From an uncultured Collinsella sp. (GTDB lineage Bacteria > Actinomycetota > Coriobacteriia > Coriobacteriales > Coriobacteriaceae), in contig CAUDVX010000017.1 of NCBI GenBank assembly GCA_958452935.1, positions 1 to 33,054 of the forward strand: a DNA stretch of 33,054 nucleotides. Direction: 5' to 3'. Every line of letters begins with the position of its first letter. Position 1 is the stretch's first letter. The position numbers were made by a program, and so were the translations under genes. Below are positions 22,790 through 29,718 of the stretch, one piece after another. The notes under the pieces were generated by a model, which worked only from the letters and a program-made list of their open reading frames with translations, did no database searches and had not been told where the DNA came from.

Positions 22790-22810
22790 CGAAAATCAAG
22801 TGTATCCCTC

Positions 22811-22858
22811 GGCTAACTTAGGGCATAATGCAAAAAGTGCGACATGGCTAACTTACGG
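22811..22858 (+). promoter_or_regulatory. eno promoter region with direct repeats
   Basis: CATAAT at 22824-22829 is a good -10; no clear -35 lies upstream. The decamer GGCTAACTTA occurs at 22811-22820 and again at 22846-22855, 35 bp apart, one on each side of the -10. Each copy is followed by a GG dinucleotide after one variable base. They could be a regulator's sites. The eno leader would be about 90 nt. Confidence 0.4.
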
Positions 22859-22928
22859 AGACGCACCGATGGTGCACGGTCAGCCGGTCGCTTGCATCCA
22901 CTACGTTTCCAAGTGAGAGGGAGACAAC

Positions 22929-24218
22929 ATGAGCGATATTTTGGACGTCTACGGTCGCGAGGTGCTCGACAGCCGCGGCAATCCCACCGTCGAGGTCGAG
23001 GTCGTGCTCGAGGACGGCAGCTTTGGCCGCGCAATGGTGCCTTCGGGTGCTTCGACCGGCGCCTTTGAGGCCTGCGAGCTGCGCGATGGCGACAAGGGCC
23101 GCTACCTGGGCAAGGGCGTTTCGCAGGCCGTCGAGCACGTCAACAACGAGTGCGCTAACGCCGTCGTGGGCCTCGACGCCTTCGACCAGCGCGCCGTCGA
23201 TGCCGCGCTGATTGCCGCGGACGGTACCCCCAACAAGACCAAGCTCGGTGCCAACGCCATCCTGGGCGTGTCGCTGGCCGTCGCCCGCGCCGCTGCCGAG
23301 TCGGCGGGCCTGTCACTGTACCAGTACCTGGGCGGCGTCAACGCTCATCTGCTGCCCACGCCCATGATGAACATCCTCAACGGCGGCGTGCATGCCGACA
23401 ACAACGTCGACTTCCAGGAGTTCATGATCATGCCGGTGGGCGCCCCGAGCTTTGCCGAGGGCCTGCGTTGGTGCGCCGAGGTCTACCACACCCTCAAGGG
23501 CGTGCTGCACGAGGCTGGCCTGGGCGGCGGCGTGGGCGACGAGGGCGGCTTTGCCCCCAACCTTAAGACCAATGCCGAGCCGTTCGAGTACATCACCAAG
23601 GCCGTGGAGAAGGCCGGCTTTAAGCCCGGCGTCGACTTCATGTACGCCATGGACCCGGCCTCGACCGAGTTCTACAACGCCGAGACCGGCATGTACGAGC
23701 TCAAGGGCGAGGGCGTGGAGTACACGAGTGCCCAGATGGTTGATTACTGGGAGAAGCTCGTCGACACCTATCCCATCATCTCCATCGAGGACGGCATGGC
23801 CGAGGAGGATTGGGACGGCTGGGTCGAGCTTACCCGCCGCATTGGCAATAAGGTGCAGCTCGTAGGCGACGACCTGTTCGTCACCAACACCGAGCGCCTC
23901 AAGAAGGGCATTGAGCTGGGCGCCGCCAACGCGATCCTGGTCAAGGTCAACCAGATCGGCACGCTCACCGAGTCGCTCGAGGCCATCGAAACCGCCAAGG
24001 AGGCCGGCTATGCTTGCATCGTGAGCCACCGTTCCGGCGAGACCGAGGACTCCACGATCGCCGACCTGGTCGTGGGCGTCAACGCCGGCCAGATTAAGTC
24101 GGGCGCCCCGTGCCGCAGTGATCGCATCGCCAAGTATAACCAGCTCATCCGCATCGAGGACGAGCTCGAGGGCAGCGCGCGCTACGCCGGCAAGTCTGCG
24201 TTCTACAACATCCGCTAG
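22929..24218 (+). CDS. eno: Enolase
   Basis: Enolase interconverts 2-phosphoglycerate and phosphoenolpyruvate in glycolysis. The 429-residue length is standard. Motifs include DSRGNPTVEVEV, SGASTGAFEACELRD (with the substrate Ser), LGANAILGVSLAVARAAA, NGGVHADNNVDFQEFM, VGDEGGFAPNL (catalytic Glu), LVGDDLFVTN (metal Asp), ILVKVNQIGTLTE (catalytic Lys) and SHRSGETEDSTIADL. GAGAGGGAG precedes the ATG. Third positions are strongly G/C, as expected for a highly expressed gene. The mazG-eno-divIC order is common in Actinobacteria. Confidence 0.99.
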   Translation: MSDILDVYGREVLDSRGNPTVEVEVVLEDGSFGRAMVPSGASTGAFEACELRDGDKGRYLGKGVSQAVEHVNNECANAVVGLDAFDQRAVDAALIAADGTPNKTKLGANAILGVSLAVARAAAESAGLSLYQYLGGVNAHLLPTPMMNILNGGVHADNNVDFQEFMIMPVGAPSFAEGLRWCAEVYHTLKGVLHEAGLGGGVGDEGGFAPNLKTNAEPFEYITKAVEKAGFKPGVDFMYAMDPASTEFYNAETGMYELKGEGVEYTSAQMVDYWEKLVDTYPIISIEDGMAEEDWDGWVELTRRIGNKVQLVGDDLFVTNTERLKKGIELGAANAILVKVNQIGTLTESLEAIETAKEAGYACIVSHRSGETEDSTIADLVVGVNAGQIKSGAPCRSDRIAKYNQLIRIEDELEGSARYAGKSAFYNIR

Positions 24219-24290
24219 ACAGATGAGCCTGGCGGGGAGGGGGTGGACTCGGTTCCGCCCCGCCTTGGCCGGATGCCGCAAAGCACTATT

Positions 24291-24322
24291 GGCGCTGGGC
24301 CGTGTGGCTCAGCGCCTTTTTT
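24291..24322 (+). terminator. Rho-independent terminator after eno
   Basis: GGCGCTGGGC / GCTCAGCGCC at 24291-24300 and 24307-24316 form a 10-bp stem with one G.U pair and are followed by TTTTTT. A second GC-rich stem, GGCGGGG / CCCCGCC at 24231-24264, lies between it and the eno stop. Confidence 0.9.
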
Positions 24323-24361
24323 ATGTCGAGCAAAGGCTGGCGAAGGCGGTGCGGGCGCTCG

Positions 24362-24370
24362 TGCTATAAC
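24362..24370 (+). promoter_or_regulatory. Extended -10 promoter before divIC
   Basis: TGCTATAAC matches an extended -10 (TGnTATAAT) at all but the last base. No -35 is seen at the usual distance, which fits an extended -10 promoter. It lies between the eno terminator and the divIC start, about 44 nt upstream of the latter. Confidence 0.5.
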
Positions 24371-24413
24371 TAAAGGACTTAGCGCAAACAAACCTCAACC
24401 GCACAAGGCGCAC

Positions 24414-25184
24414 ATGGATCAGATTTACGACAACAGGTACTATTCCGCCGGTTCGCGTGAGCCGTCGTCTCGTCGTGCGCATTCGGTGCAGCTTGGCGGG
24501 CCCGATTATACGGGCGCTGCCCGTCCCACGCATCGCACGGCAGGCAATTCGGACTCCCATGCTCAAATGAATATGTCGACGGACCGCCCGTCACGTTCGG
24601 CGCGCCCGACGCATGCTTCGCGTACGCAGCGCCCCTCGGCTCAAACGCACGAAAAGTCGACCAGGCCCTCAAGCCGTCTTTCCGGCTCGGACTTTATGCA
24701 CTACGCCAACGACAACGCAGTGGTCAAGGCAATTTACGACTTTACCCACGGTCCTCAGCGAGGGCTATTCATCGGCATTGTCGTTGCCCTGGTGCTCGTG
24801 AGCCTGTATTTCCCTGTGCGCGATCTGTACGTGGCAAAGCGTTCGAGCGATATCTTGGCCAAGCAGGTCGAGATTCGTCAGCAATACAATGATGAGCTGC
24901 AAAAAAGCGTCGACAAACTGCTCTCGGAGGAGGGCATTAAGGACGCGGCGTCCGAGGACCTGGGCCTGGTGATGCCCGGCGAGACCAAGATTGACGTGCT
25001 GGGTCTGGATGACGATTCAGATTCGTCTTCGAGCAAGAAGTCGTCGAACGCCAAGAAGGCCAGCGAAGTTGCCAAGGAAATCGAAGAAGTCGGTAAGGAC
25101 GCGCCGTGGTACATCCAGGCGCTCGACATGCTGTTTGGGTTTAACGGTGTCGAGGGCCAGGCGGTCGTGTCCAACGGCAAATAG
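24414..25184 (+). CDS. Septum formation initiator protein (DivIC/FtsB family)
   Basis: The 256-residue bitopic membrane protein is a probable divisome component that would pair with FtsL and FtsQ/DivIB. It has a long basic, Ser/Arg/Thr-rich cytoplasmic N-terminus (about 1-110), one membrane segment GLFIGIVVALVLVSLYFPV (near 117-135) and an extracytoplasmic coiled coil (DILAKQVEIRQQYNDELQKS). A low-complexity Asp/Ser/Lys stretch and a WYIQALDMLFGF segment follow. The ATG at 24414 has AAGG upstream and starts MDQIYDNRYYS. The order eno-divIC-ppx is typical of Actinobacteria; the DUF501 gene often found between the last two is missing. It shares a transcript with ppx (19-nt gap). Confidence 0.85.
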   Translation: MDQIYDNRYYSAGSREPSSRRAHSVQLGGPDYTGAARPTHRTAGNSDSHAQMNMSTDRPSRSARPTHASRTQRPSAQTHEKSTRPSSRLSGSDFMHYANDNAVVKAIYDFTHGPQRGLFIGIVVALVLVSLYFPVRDLYVAKRSSDILAKQVEIRQQYNDELQKSVDKLLSEEGIKDAASEDLGLVMPGETKIDVLGLDDDSDSSSSKKSSNAKKASEVAKEIEEVGKDAPWYIQALDMLFGFNGVEGQAVVSNGK

Positions 25185-25203
25185 CGCCCGGAGGGGGGCC
25201 GCA

Positions 25204-26205
25204 ATGACAAATTGCAAACGCTATAAGGTGGCGGCGATCGACCTGGGAACGGTGTCGTCGCGACTGGTGTTGGCCCAGGTCGAGGGCGGGGCGATCGTGG
25301 AATCGTCCAAGCACACCGAGATTACCGATCTGGGCGAGGGCGTCGACGCGACGGGCCGCTTTTGCGAGGCGGCGGTCGAGCGCGTGCTCGCTGCATGCCG
25401 CATGTTTGTGGACGAGGCGCGTGCCTTTGGGGCCGCGTGCATTTGCACCACATGCACGAGCGCCGCGCGCGATGCATCCAATGCCGCCCTGCTGCTGGAC
25501 GGCCTGCGTAAGCTGGGGCTCGAACCGCAGGTGATTCCGGGCGAGGTCGAGGCGCGCCTGACGTTTTTTGGCGTGGCGCACGACTTTGCCGGCGAGCGCA
25601 TCATTGTTGCCGATTCGGGCGGCGGATCCACGGAACTCGCGACGGGTGTGTACGCACCGGAGCGTGGGGTCTTCGCGCTGGAGGGTACGCGTTCGCTGGA
25701 CATCGGTTGTCGCCGCGTGACGGAGCGGTTTTTCTCGGCACTGCCGCCTGCGGACGGCGAGCTTGCTGCCGCTGCCAACTGGGCGGGCGAGCAGTTCGCC
25801 GCCTATTTTGAGGGCCTGCCGAGCAATTTTGAGCGTGCAGAGCGCCTGGTCGCGGTGGGTGGCACCGTCACCACTCTCGTGGCGCTGGTTCACGAGCTGG
25901 AGCCGTATGATTCGAGCTTCGTGCACCTGCGCGAGCTTTCGCTGGAGCAGGTCTCGGCCGCTATCGAGCGCATGTCTGTGTTGGACGCGGACGGCATCGC
26001 CGCGCTACCGGGTGTACAGCCCAAACGCGCGGGCGTGATCTTGGCTGGCGCCGTGGTGATTCGCGAGCTCATGCGTGCCGGCGGCTACAAGACGCTCACC
26101 GTAAGCGAGAATAGCCTACTCGCCGGTATGGCCGCCACCATCAACGAGACTCTCGACGGTACGACTCCCACCATCGCCTGGACCCCGAGTCTGAGCGCTC
26201 TTTAA
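25204..26205 (+). CDS. Exopolyphosphatase / guanosine pentaphosphatase family protein
   Basis: Ppx/GppA proteins hydrolyse polyphosphate chain ends or pppGpp. The 333-residue protein has the actin-like ATPase fold motifs AIDLGTVSSRLVLA (11-24), TSAARDASNA (85-94), GEVEARLTFFGV (with the catalytic Glu near 114-116), VADSGGGSTELATG (135-148) and GGTVTTLVALVHELE. It is the short form, lacking the C-terminal HD domain of E. coli Ppx. Whether it prefers polyphosphate or pppGpp cannot be told. GGAGGGGGG precedes the ATG at 25204. Confidence 0.92.
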   Translation: MTNCKRYKVAAIDLGTVSSRLVLAQVEGGAIVESSKHTEITDLGEGVDATGRFCEAAVERVLAACRMFVDEARAFGAACICTTCTSAARDASNAALLLDGLRKLGLEPQVIPGEVEARLTFFGVAHDFAGERIIVADSGGGSTELATGVYAPERGVFALEGTRSLDIGCRRVTERFFSALPPADGELAAAANWAGEQFAAYFEGLPSNFERAERLVAVGGTVTTLVALVHELEPYDSSFVHLRELSLEQVSAAIERMSVLDADGIAALPGVQPKRAGVILAGAVVIRELMRAGGYKTLTVSENSLLAGMAATINETLDGTTPTIAWTPSLSAL

Positions 26206-26218
26206 CCGTCTCCCTCTG

Positions 26219-26285
26219 AGTTGCGGTGAAATAGTTCCTAAATGGGCCGGTAAACGGCCAAAACAGGAACTATTCCACCGCAACT
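26219..26285. repeat. Long palindromic hairpin after ppx
   Basis: Arms 26219-26239 and 26265-26285 (AGTTGCGGTG and AATAGTTCCT in the left arm) pair at 20 of 21 positions. The inner part adds GGCCG/CGGCC around GTAAA at 26245-26259. There is no long T tract. It may serve as ppx terminator or mRNA 3' cap, or be a dispersed repeat. It ends 6 nt before the duplicated tRNA-terminator block. Confidence 0.8.
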
Positions 26286-26291
26286 TAAAGC

Positions 26292-26372
26292 CCCACCGGC
26301 ATCCAAAAGAAACGAGCCCGCATCCCCGGGGGACACGGGCCCGTAAAAGCCAAATGGTAGGGGCGGTGGGAC
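26292..26372 (-). repeat. Diverged copy of the tRNA-Leu 3' end plus terminator
   Basis: This 81-bp stretch aligns without gaps to 26488-26568, with about 70 identical positions by eye. Read on the minus strand it carries the end of the tRNA-Leu sequence (GTCCCACCGCCCCTACCA) followed by a terminator hairpin whose arms lie at 26312-26320 and 26336-26344. No tRNA body is attached, so it is a relic or a recombination footprint. The 115 bp between the copies (26373-26487) are very GC-rich, contain no gene I can support, and end in GGTTCGAGTCCCACC, a T-arm-like sequence on the plus strand. Confidence 0.7.
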
Positions 26373-26487
26373 GTCCGCGTATTTGCTGCGCAAATCCGCA
26401 CCGGCTTCGGCCGCCTGCCGGCGCCCTCGCCGGCTCGCTGCGGACGCTGCGCGTCCGCTTGACGCTCGCCCCCTCGCGGGTTCGAGT

Positions 26488-26568
26488 CCCACCGGCGTCC
26501 AAAAGAAACGAGCCCGCATCCCTGGGGAACACGGGCTCGTAAACAATACGTGGTAGGGGCGGTGGGAC
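26488..26568 (-). repeat. Functional copy of the tRNA-Leu 3' end plus terminator block
   Basis: Second 81-bp copy of the direct repeat. It overlaps the 3' end of the intact tRNA-Leu gene and contains its terminator. Confidence 0.7.
26501..26540 (-). terminator. Terminator of tRNA-Leu
   Basis: On the minus strand ACGAGCCCG and CGGGCTCGT form a perfect 9-bp stem (plus-strand arms 26508-26516 and 26532-26540) followed by TTCTTTT, about 10 nt after the tRNA 3' end. Confidence 0.85.
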
Positions 26569-26635
26569 TCGAACCCACAATCCTTGCGGCGAGAGATTTT
26601 AAGTCTCCTGCGTATGCCAATTCCGCCACGCCCCC
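26551..26635 (-). tRNA. tRNA-Leu(UAA)
   Basis: On the minus strand the cloverleaf starts GGGGGCG at 26635 and ends CGCCCCT-A-CCA at 26551, with CCA encoded. The D arm holds TGGCGGAATTGGC. The anticodon stem is GGAGA/TCTCT with loop CTTAAAA, anticodon TAA. There is a long variable arm (CGCCGCAAGGATT), as in class II leucine tRNAs, and the T arm is GTGGG-TTCGAGT-CCCAC. The first acceptor pair is G.U. It reads UUA and UUG, which are rare in this GC-rich genome. Confidence 0.95.
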
Positions 26636-26666
26636 GTGAGACTAGAAGTCTAGCATAAGCCGTCCG

Positions 26667-27290
26667 TTACGCGTTGACGGCCATCGAGTGTTGGCCCGAC
26701 TTCTCCAGGAACTCCTGGAACTTGGCTTCGTCGCCCTTGTTCTTGTACTGCAGGGCCAGCAGGTATTCCAGGCGGCAGCTCTTGACCTTGTCGTCACCGG
26801 CCTCCTTGAGCATGCGCTCCAGCTCGGGAATGTCGTTGTGGCGCTTCAAGATCATCGTGTCGTACATCAGCTGGCATTCGTGTGCGACTGCCTCGGCCTG
26901 ACCGCCCTCAAAGCCCTTGATCTCGTGCAGGAGCTCCTTGGATTTTTTGCGGTCCTCCTGGCCAACGTAGTAGTTAAAGGCCTTAATCACCAGGTCGACG
27001 CGCTGCATCTTGGGCAGATTGAGTCCCAGCAGCAAATCGAACATCTCGTCGGCGCGCTTGTGGTCCTCGCGCAGCAGATAGGAGTTCAGGCGCAGGTAGT
27101 CGCGGTTGTAGCGCGGGTACAGCATGCTGGTGAGTTTGCCATCGAGCAAGCGATCGAACTCGTCCCACTGCTTGGCAGCCATAAGCTGCTGCAGGCGCTT
27201 AAACGTGGTGCGTTTTTTGACGCTAAAGAACACCGACACGGCGATACAGATGATGACGACGGCGGTCCAGAGGGTGCGGGAATCGGGCAT
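26667..27290 (-). CDS. TPR-like protein with one N-terminal membrane anchor
   Basis: The 207-residue protein has one hydrophobic segment, LWTAVVIICIAVSVFFSV (7-24), followed by basic residues, then an all-helical soluble part. Helix pairs such as KRLQQLMAAKQWDEFDRLLD, DYLRLNSYLLREDHKRADEM and AEAVAHECQLMYDTMILKRH suggest tetratricopeptide-like repeats. The anchor orientation puts the helical part in the cytoplasm. The function is unknown; such proteins often act as scaffolds. AAGGA lies 7 nt upstream of the ATG. It stands alone between the tRNA and the divergent EIIB gene. Confidence 0.75.
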   Translation of the reverse strand: MPDSRTLWTAVVIICIAVSVFFSVKKRTTFKRLQQLMAAKQWDEFDRLLDGKLTSMLYPRYNRDYLRLNSYLLREDHKRADEMFDLLLGLNLPKMQRVDLVIKAFNYYVGQEDRKKSKELLHEIKGFEGGQAEAVAHECQLMYDTMILKRHNDIPELERMLKEAGDDKVKSCRLEYLLALQYKNKGDEAKFQEFLEKSGQHSMAVNA

Positions 27291-27453
27291 ATTGGGGTCC
27301 TTAGTCGCTCATAAAGCGAGCGGTATGACAACACGTACTAGATGTATTATACGCAGCGCGCAAGCAAACTGGCATAAAAGCTCATCGAGGCTGAGTGCCA
27401 TCGCTCGCTGCGGTACACTTACCTAAAGTAAACCACGAAGGGAGACATTACCT

Positions 27454-27741
27454 ATGAAGAAGATCGTTTTGGCTTGCGGTGCTGGCGCTGCTACTTCCAC
27501 GCTCGTTGCCCAGAAGGTCGCTACCCTGCTCGACGCCAACGGTTACGCCGACAAGTACGAGATCGTGCAGTGCGCCATCTCCGAGGCCAAGGACGTTTGC
27601 GACGAGGGCGCCGACCTGCTGATCGCCACCACCGTTGCCCCCGAGGGCCTCGCCTGCCCGTACGTGAGCGGCGTGCCCTTTATGACCGGCATGAACCGCG
27701 TCGCTGCCGAGAAGGCCGTTCTCGACGTCATGGCTCAGTAG
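27454..27741 (+). CDS. Orphan PTS EIIB component, galactitol/GatB type
   Basis: The 95-residue protein begins MKKIVLACGAGAATSTLVAQ. Cys8 in the CGAGAATST loop is the expected phosphorylation site of the lactose/galactitol-type EIIB fold, and the rest (KYEIVQCAISEA, ADLLIATT, VSGVPFMTG) matches GatB. In a PTS the EIIB passes phosphate from EIIA to the incoming sugar at EIIC. No EIIA or EIIC gene lies in the window, so it either serves a system encoded elsewhere or has become a regulator. AAGGGAG precedes the ATG; TACACT near 27413 is a possible -10. The VOC gene follows 11 nt later. Confidence 0.88.
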   Translation: MKKIVLACGAGAATSTLVAQKVATLLDANGYADKYEIVQCAISEAKDVCDEGADLLIATTVAPEGLACPYVSGVPFMTGMNRVAAEKAVLDVMAQ

Positions 27742-27752
27742 GCGCTGACTGC

Positions 27753-28127
27753 ATGAGTGAGCAGAACGCCAATCCGGTAGAGCTCTTTGGTATGCGCGTC
27801 GCTCACGTGGGCATCAACGCCACCGACCCGGCCGATGCCCTGGAGATCGCGGAGCTGTTCTCGACGATGATGGGCCTGCCCGTTATCGAGACCCCGGTTT
27901 CGTACTTTAACGATTCGCTGGTCGAGGTCATGAAGCAGAACGGTCGTGGCGCCAAGGGCCACATCGGCTTTGCCGTCAACGACATCGATGCGGCTGAGAA
28001 GTGGTTTGCCGAGCGCGGGCTCGAGGTCAACGAAGAGTCGCGCGCGCTGCTGCCCGACGGCGGCACCAAGCTCGTGTACTTTAAGCGCGAGTTCGCCGGC
28101 TTCGCCGTGCATCTGTGCCGCGAGTAG
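27753..28127 (+). CDS. VOC-family protein like the C-terminal domain of KDPG aldolases
   Basis: The 124-residue protein has a glyoxalase/VOC fold: MRVAHVGINATDPADALEIA, GLPVIETPVSYFNDSLVEVM, GRGAKGHIGFAVNDIDAAE and FKREFAGFAVHLCRE. Its wording closely resembles the C-terminal domain found on some Firmicutes 2-keto-3-deoxy-6-phosphogluconate aldolases (as I recall, AHIGIN...GHIAIG...EEFGGFAVHL). Here it stands alone with no aldolase domain. It shares an operon with the EIIB gene (11-nt gap), which suggests a role in sugar or sugar-acid metabolism. The enzymatic activity is unknown; typical VOC metal ligands are only partly evident. No strong ribosome binding site is seen, so translation may be coupled. 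Confidence 0.85.
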   Translation: MSEQNANPVELFGMRVAHVGINATDPADALEIAELFSTMMGLPVIETPVSYFNDSLVEVMKQNGRGAKGHIGFAVNDIDAAEKWFAERGLEVNEESRALLPDGGTKLVYFKREFAGFAVHLCRE

Positions 28128-28151
28128 CGCGCAAGCTGCTTTAGTTAGCAA

Positions 28152-28187
28152 AAAGGGATAGGGCCGCATGGCCTTATCCCTTTATTT
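28152..28187 (+). terminator. Terminator after the VOC gene
   Basis: AAAGGGATAGGGCC (28152-28165) and GGCCTTATCCCTTT (28170-28183) form a 14-bp stem with one G.U pair and a GCAT loop, followed by ATTTA. Confidence 0.85.
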
Positions 28188-28224
28188 ATGCCGAGGGGTC
28201 GACTTTTGCAACGGTCAAAAAACC

Positions 28225-28407
28225 GAAGTCTAATACTTTTCCGAGAAGTGAACGAGACAAATTGGACCTCCGAAGCATTGACCCTTTAAGGGCATCGTTT
28301 CCTGCGGTTTCGATACTAGAATCCTGCGATTTTGCCGACGAAAAATGTGGATGCTTCAGGGGCCCAAAAACAGACGTTCACTTCGCGGAAAAGTATTAGA
28401 CCTCGAT
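28225..28407. mobile_element. 183-bp MITE-like element, copy A
   Basis: The element has terminal inverted repeats of about 30 nt. GAAGTCTAATACTTTTCCGA starts the left end (28225-28254), and the right end (28375-28404) is its reverse complement at 28 of 30 positions. A second copy in the same orientation lies at 31305-31487 and has the same length. By eye the two are about 85% identical; the last roughly 50 bp are identical and the interior has most of the differences. There is no transposase inside; the longest reading frames are not convincing genes. It lies between the VOC terminator and the histidine-kinase stop codon. Non-autonomous mobile DNA is the best explanation, but a structured RNA or terminator element is possible. 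Confidence 0.75.
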
Positions 28408-28422
28408 TCACGAGGGGGCTTC

Positions 28423-29718
28423 CTACCGCGGCAGGCGAATCGTAAAGCGGCTGCCGACCCCTTCGACCGAGGTCACACCGATGACGCCGCCGTGGCTGTC
28501 GACGATCCACTTGGCGATAGCGAGCCCCAGGCCCGAACCCTGTGCGCCGGCATCGCGCGCGTTGTCGGCGCGGTAGAACCGTTCAAACGCGTGAGCTGCG
28601 GATTCCTGGTTCATGCCGATGCCCTCGTCTTCAACGGCTATGTCGATCGCGCCCGTGCCCGCATCGGGTGTTATGCCAAATGTGACGGTCGTTCCCGCGT
28701 CCGAATACTTAGCGGCGTTTTGCACGACCACGCGCAGAGCCTGCTTCACGAGCGCGACATCGACGGACGCGTCGCAGCGCGGGTCGCTGGCAAACGCAGC
28801 GTCAAAAGCCAGCCGATATGTGTGCCCGGCATCAATCATCTGCGATTCCTCGCACACCTCGCCGACCAGTGCAGCCAGGTTGGTATTCACGCGCCGCAGC
28901 ACGGTGCGGCCGGCATCTCCGCGTGCCAAAAACAGCAGTTGTTCCACGAGCTCCTGCATGTGCTCGCTTTCGGCCTTGAGCGAGGCGATGGACTCTGCCA
29001 GCACGGCCGGGTCGTCCTTACCCCAACGATCGAGCATGTTTACGTAGCCCTGAATCACCGCGATGGGCGTGCGCAGCTCGTGGCTCGCGTCGTTGACAAA
29101 GCGCATCTGCTGCAGCTTGGCCTCTTGCATCTGGCGCAGCAGGCGGTTGAGTGCAACCTCGATGCTTGCCAGGTCGGCGTCGCCGGTGGTGACGCTCGGC
29201 GAATCGACGCTTGCTCGCTCGATGGCCTGCTCCAGTGTTTCCATCTTGCTGCCGGAGAGCTGCATGCGGCCGAGCTCGTCCACGCGCAAAGCCAGGTCGT
29301 TGAGCGGTGCCATGGTGCGGCGTACGCGTCGGGCGCCGCCGAGCATGTTGAGCACGCTGATGACCTGCCAACCTACAACGACAAGGTAGAGAGGCCATAG
29401 CGTGACGAGGTCCTGCGCGAGGGGGAAGGTCTTGGTGGTGCGCGCAAGCTCGACGGTATAGGCGAGTGTTGCCAGGTCCCAGCCACGTGCAGGCGTCAGC
29501 GACATGCCGCGAACGGCGGCGCCGGGGATCCATCCTGCGGTAAACGCGTCGTCGGGCAACGCCTGGTTGTAGCCATAGACGAGAATCGCCGCTGCAATCA
29601 CTACCAGCAGCAGATCGAGCCAGACGTAGCTCATCAGGCGGCGCCACATATAGCTCCAGTTGATGGCACGGGCGATGGATGTGACGCGCTTGGTCTCGGC
29701 GTTACGCGCGGCAGACAT
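28423..29718 (-). CDS. Sensor histidine kinase
   Basis: The 431-residue membrane kinase has two membrane segments (about 30-50 and 109-127) enclosing a short extracytoplasmic loop of about 60 residues. A HAMP-like linker follows. Next come the H-box FVNDASHELRTPIAVIQGY with His213, the N-box VVQNAAKYSDAG, the G1 box DEGIGM and the G2 box GSGLGLAIAKWIV. The small sensor loop suggests sensing of envelope or membrane state rather than a folded ligand domain. The ATG at 29718 overlaps the end of the response-regulator gene by 17 bp and follows a GGGGTGGG site. The kinase and regulator form one operon, with the regulator first. The signal is unknown. Confidence 0.95.
   Translation of the reverse strand: MSAARNAETKRVTSIARAINWSYMWRRLMSYVWLDLLLVVIAAAILVYGYNQALPDDAFTAGWIPGAAVRGMSLTPARGWDLATLAYTVELARTTKTFPLAQDLVTLWPLYLVVVGWQVISVLNMLGGARRVRRTMAPLNDLALRVDELGRMQLSGSKMETLEQAIERASVDSPSVTTGDADLASIEVALNRLLRQMQEAKLQQMRFVNDASHELRTPIAVIQGYVNMLDRWGKDDPAVLAESIASLKAESEHMQELVEQLLFLARGDAGRTVLRRVNTNLAALVGEVCEESQMIDAGHTYRLAFDAAFASDPRCDASVDVALVKQALRVVVQNAAKYSDAGTTVTFGITPDAGTGAIDIAVEDEGIGMNQESAAHAFERFYRADNARDAGAQGSGLGLAIAKWIVDSHGGVIGVTSVEGVGSRFTIRLPR

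Noticed and set aside
26373..26487. A second tRNA gene between the two 81-bp repeats
   Set aside because: The T-arm-like GGTTCGAGTCCCACC has a mismatched stem and no matching 5' acceptor, D arm or anticodon arm can be built.
28312..28404. Small minus-strand peptides within the 183-bp elements as genes
   Set aside because: Similar peptide pieces occur in both copies only because the DNA is repeated; frames do not stay open over the full element and no ribosome binding site is seen.
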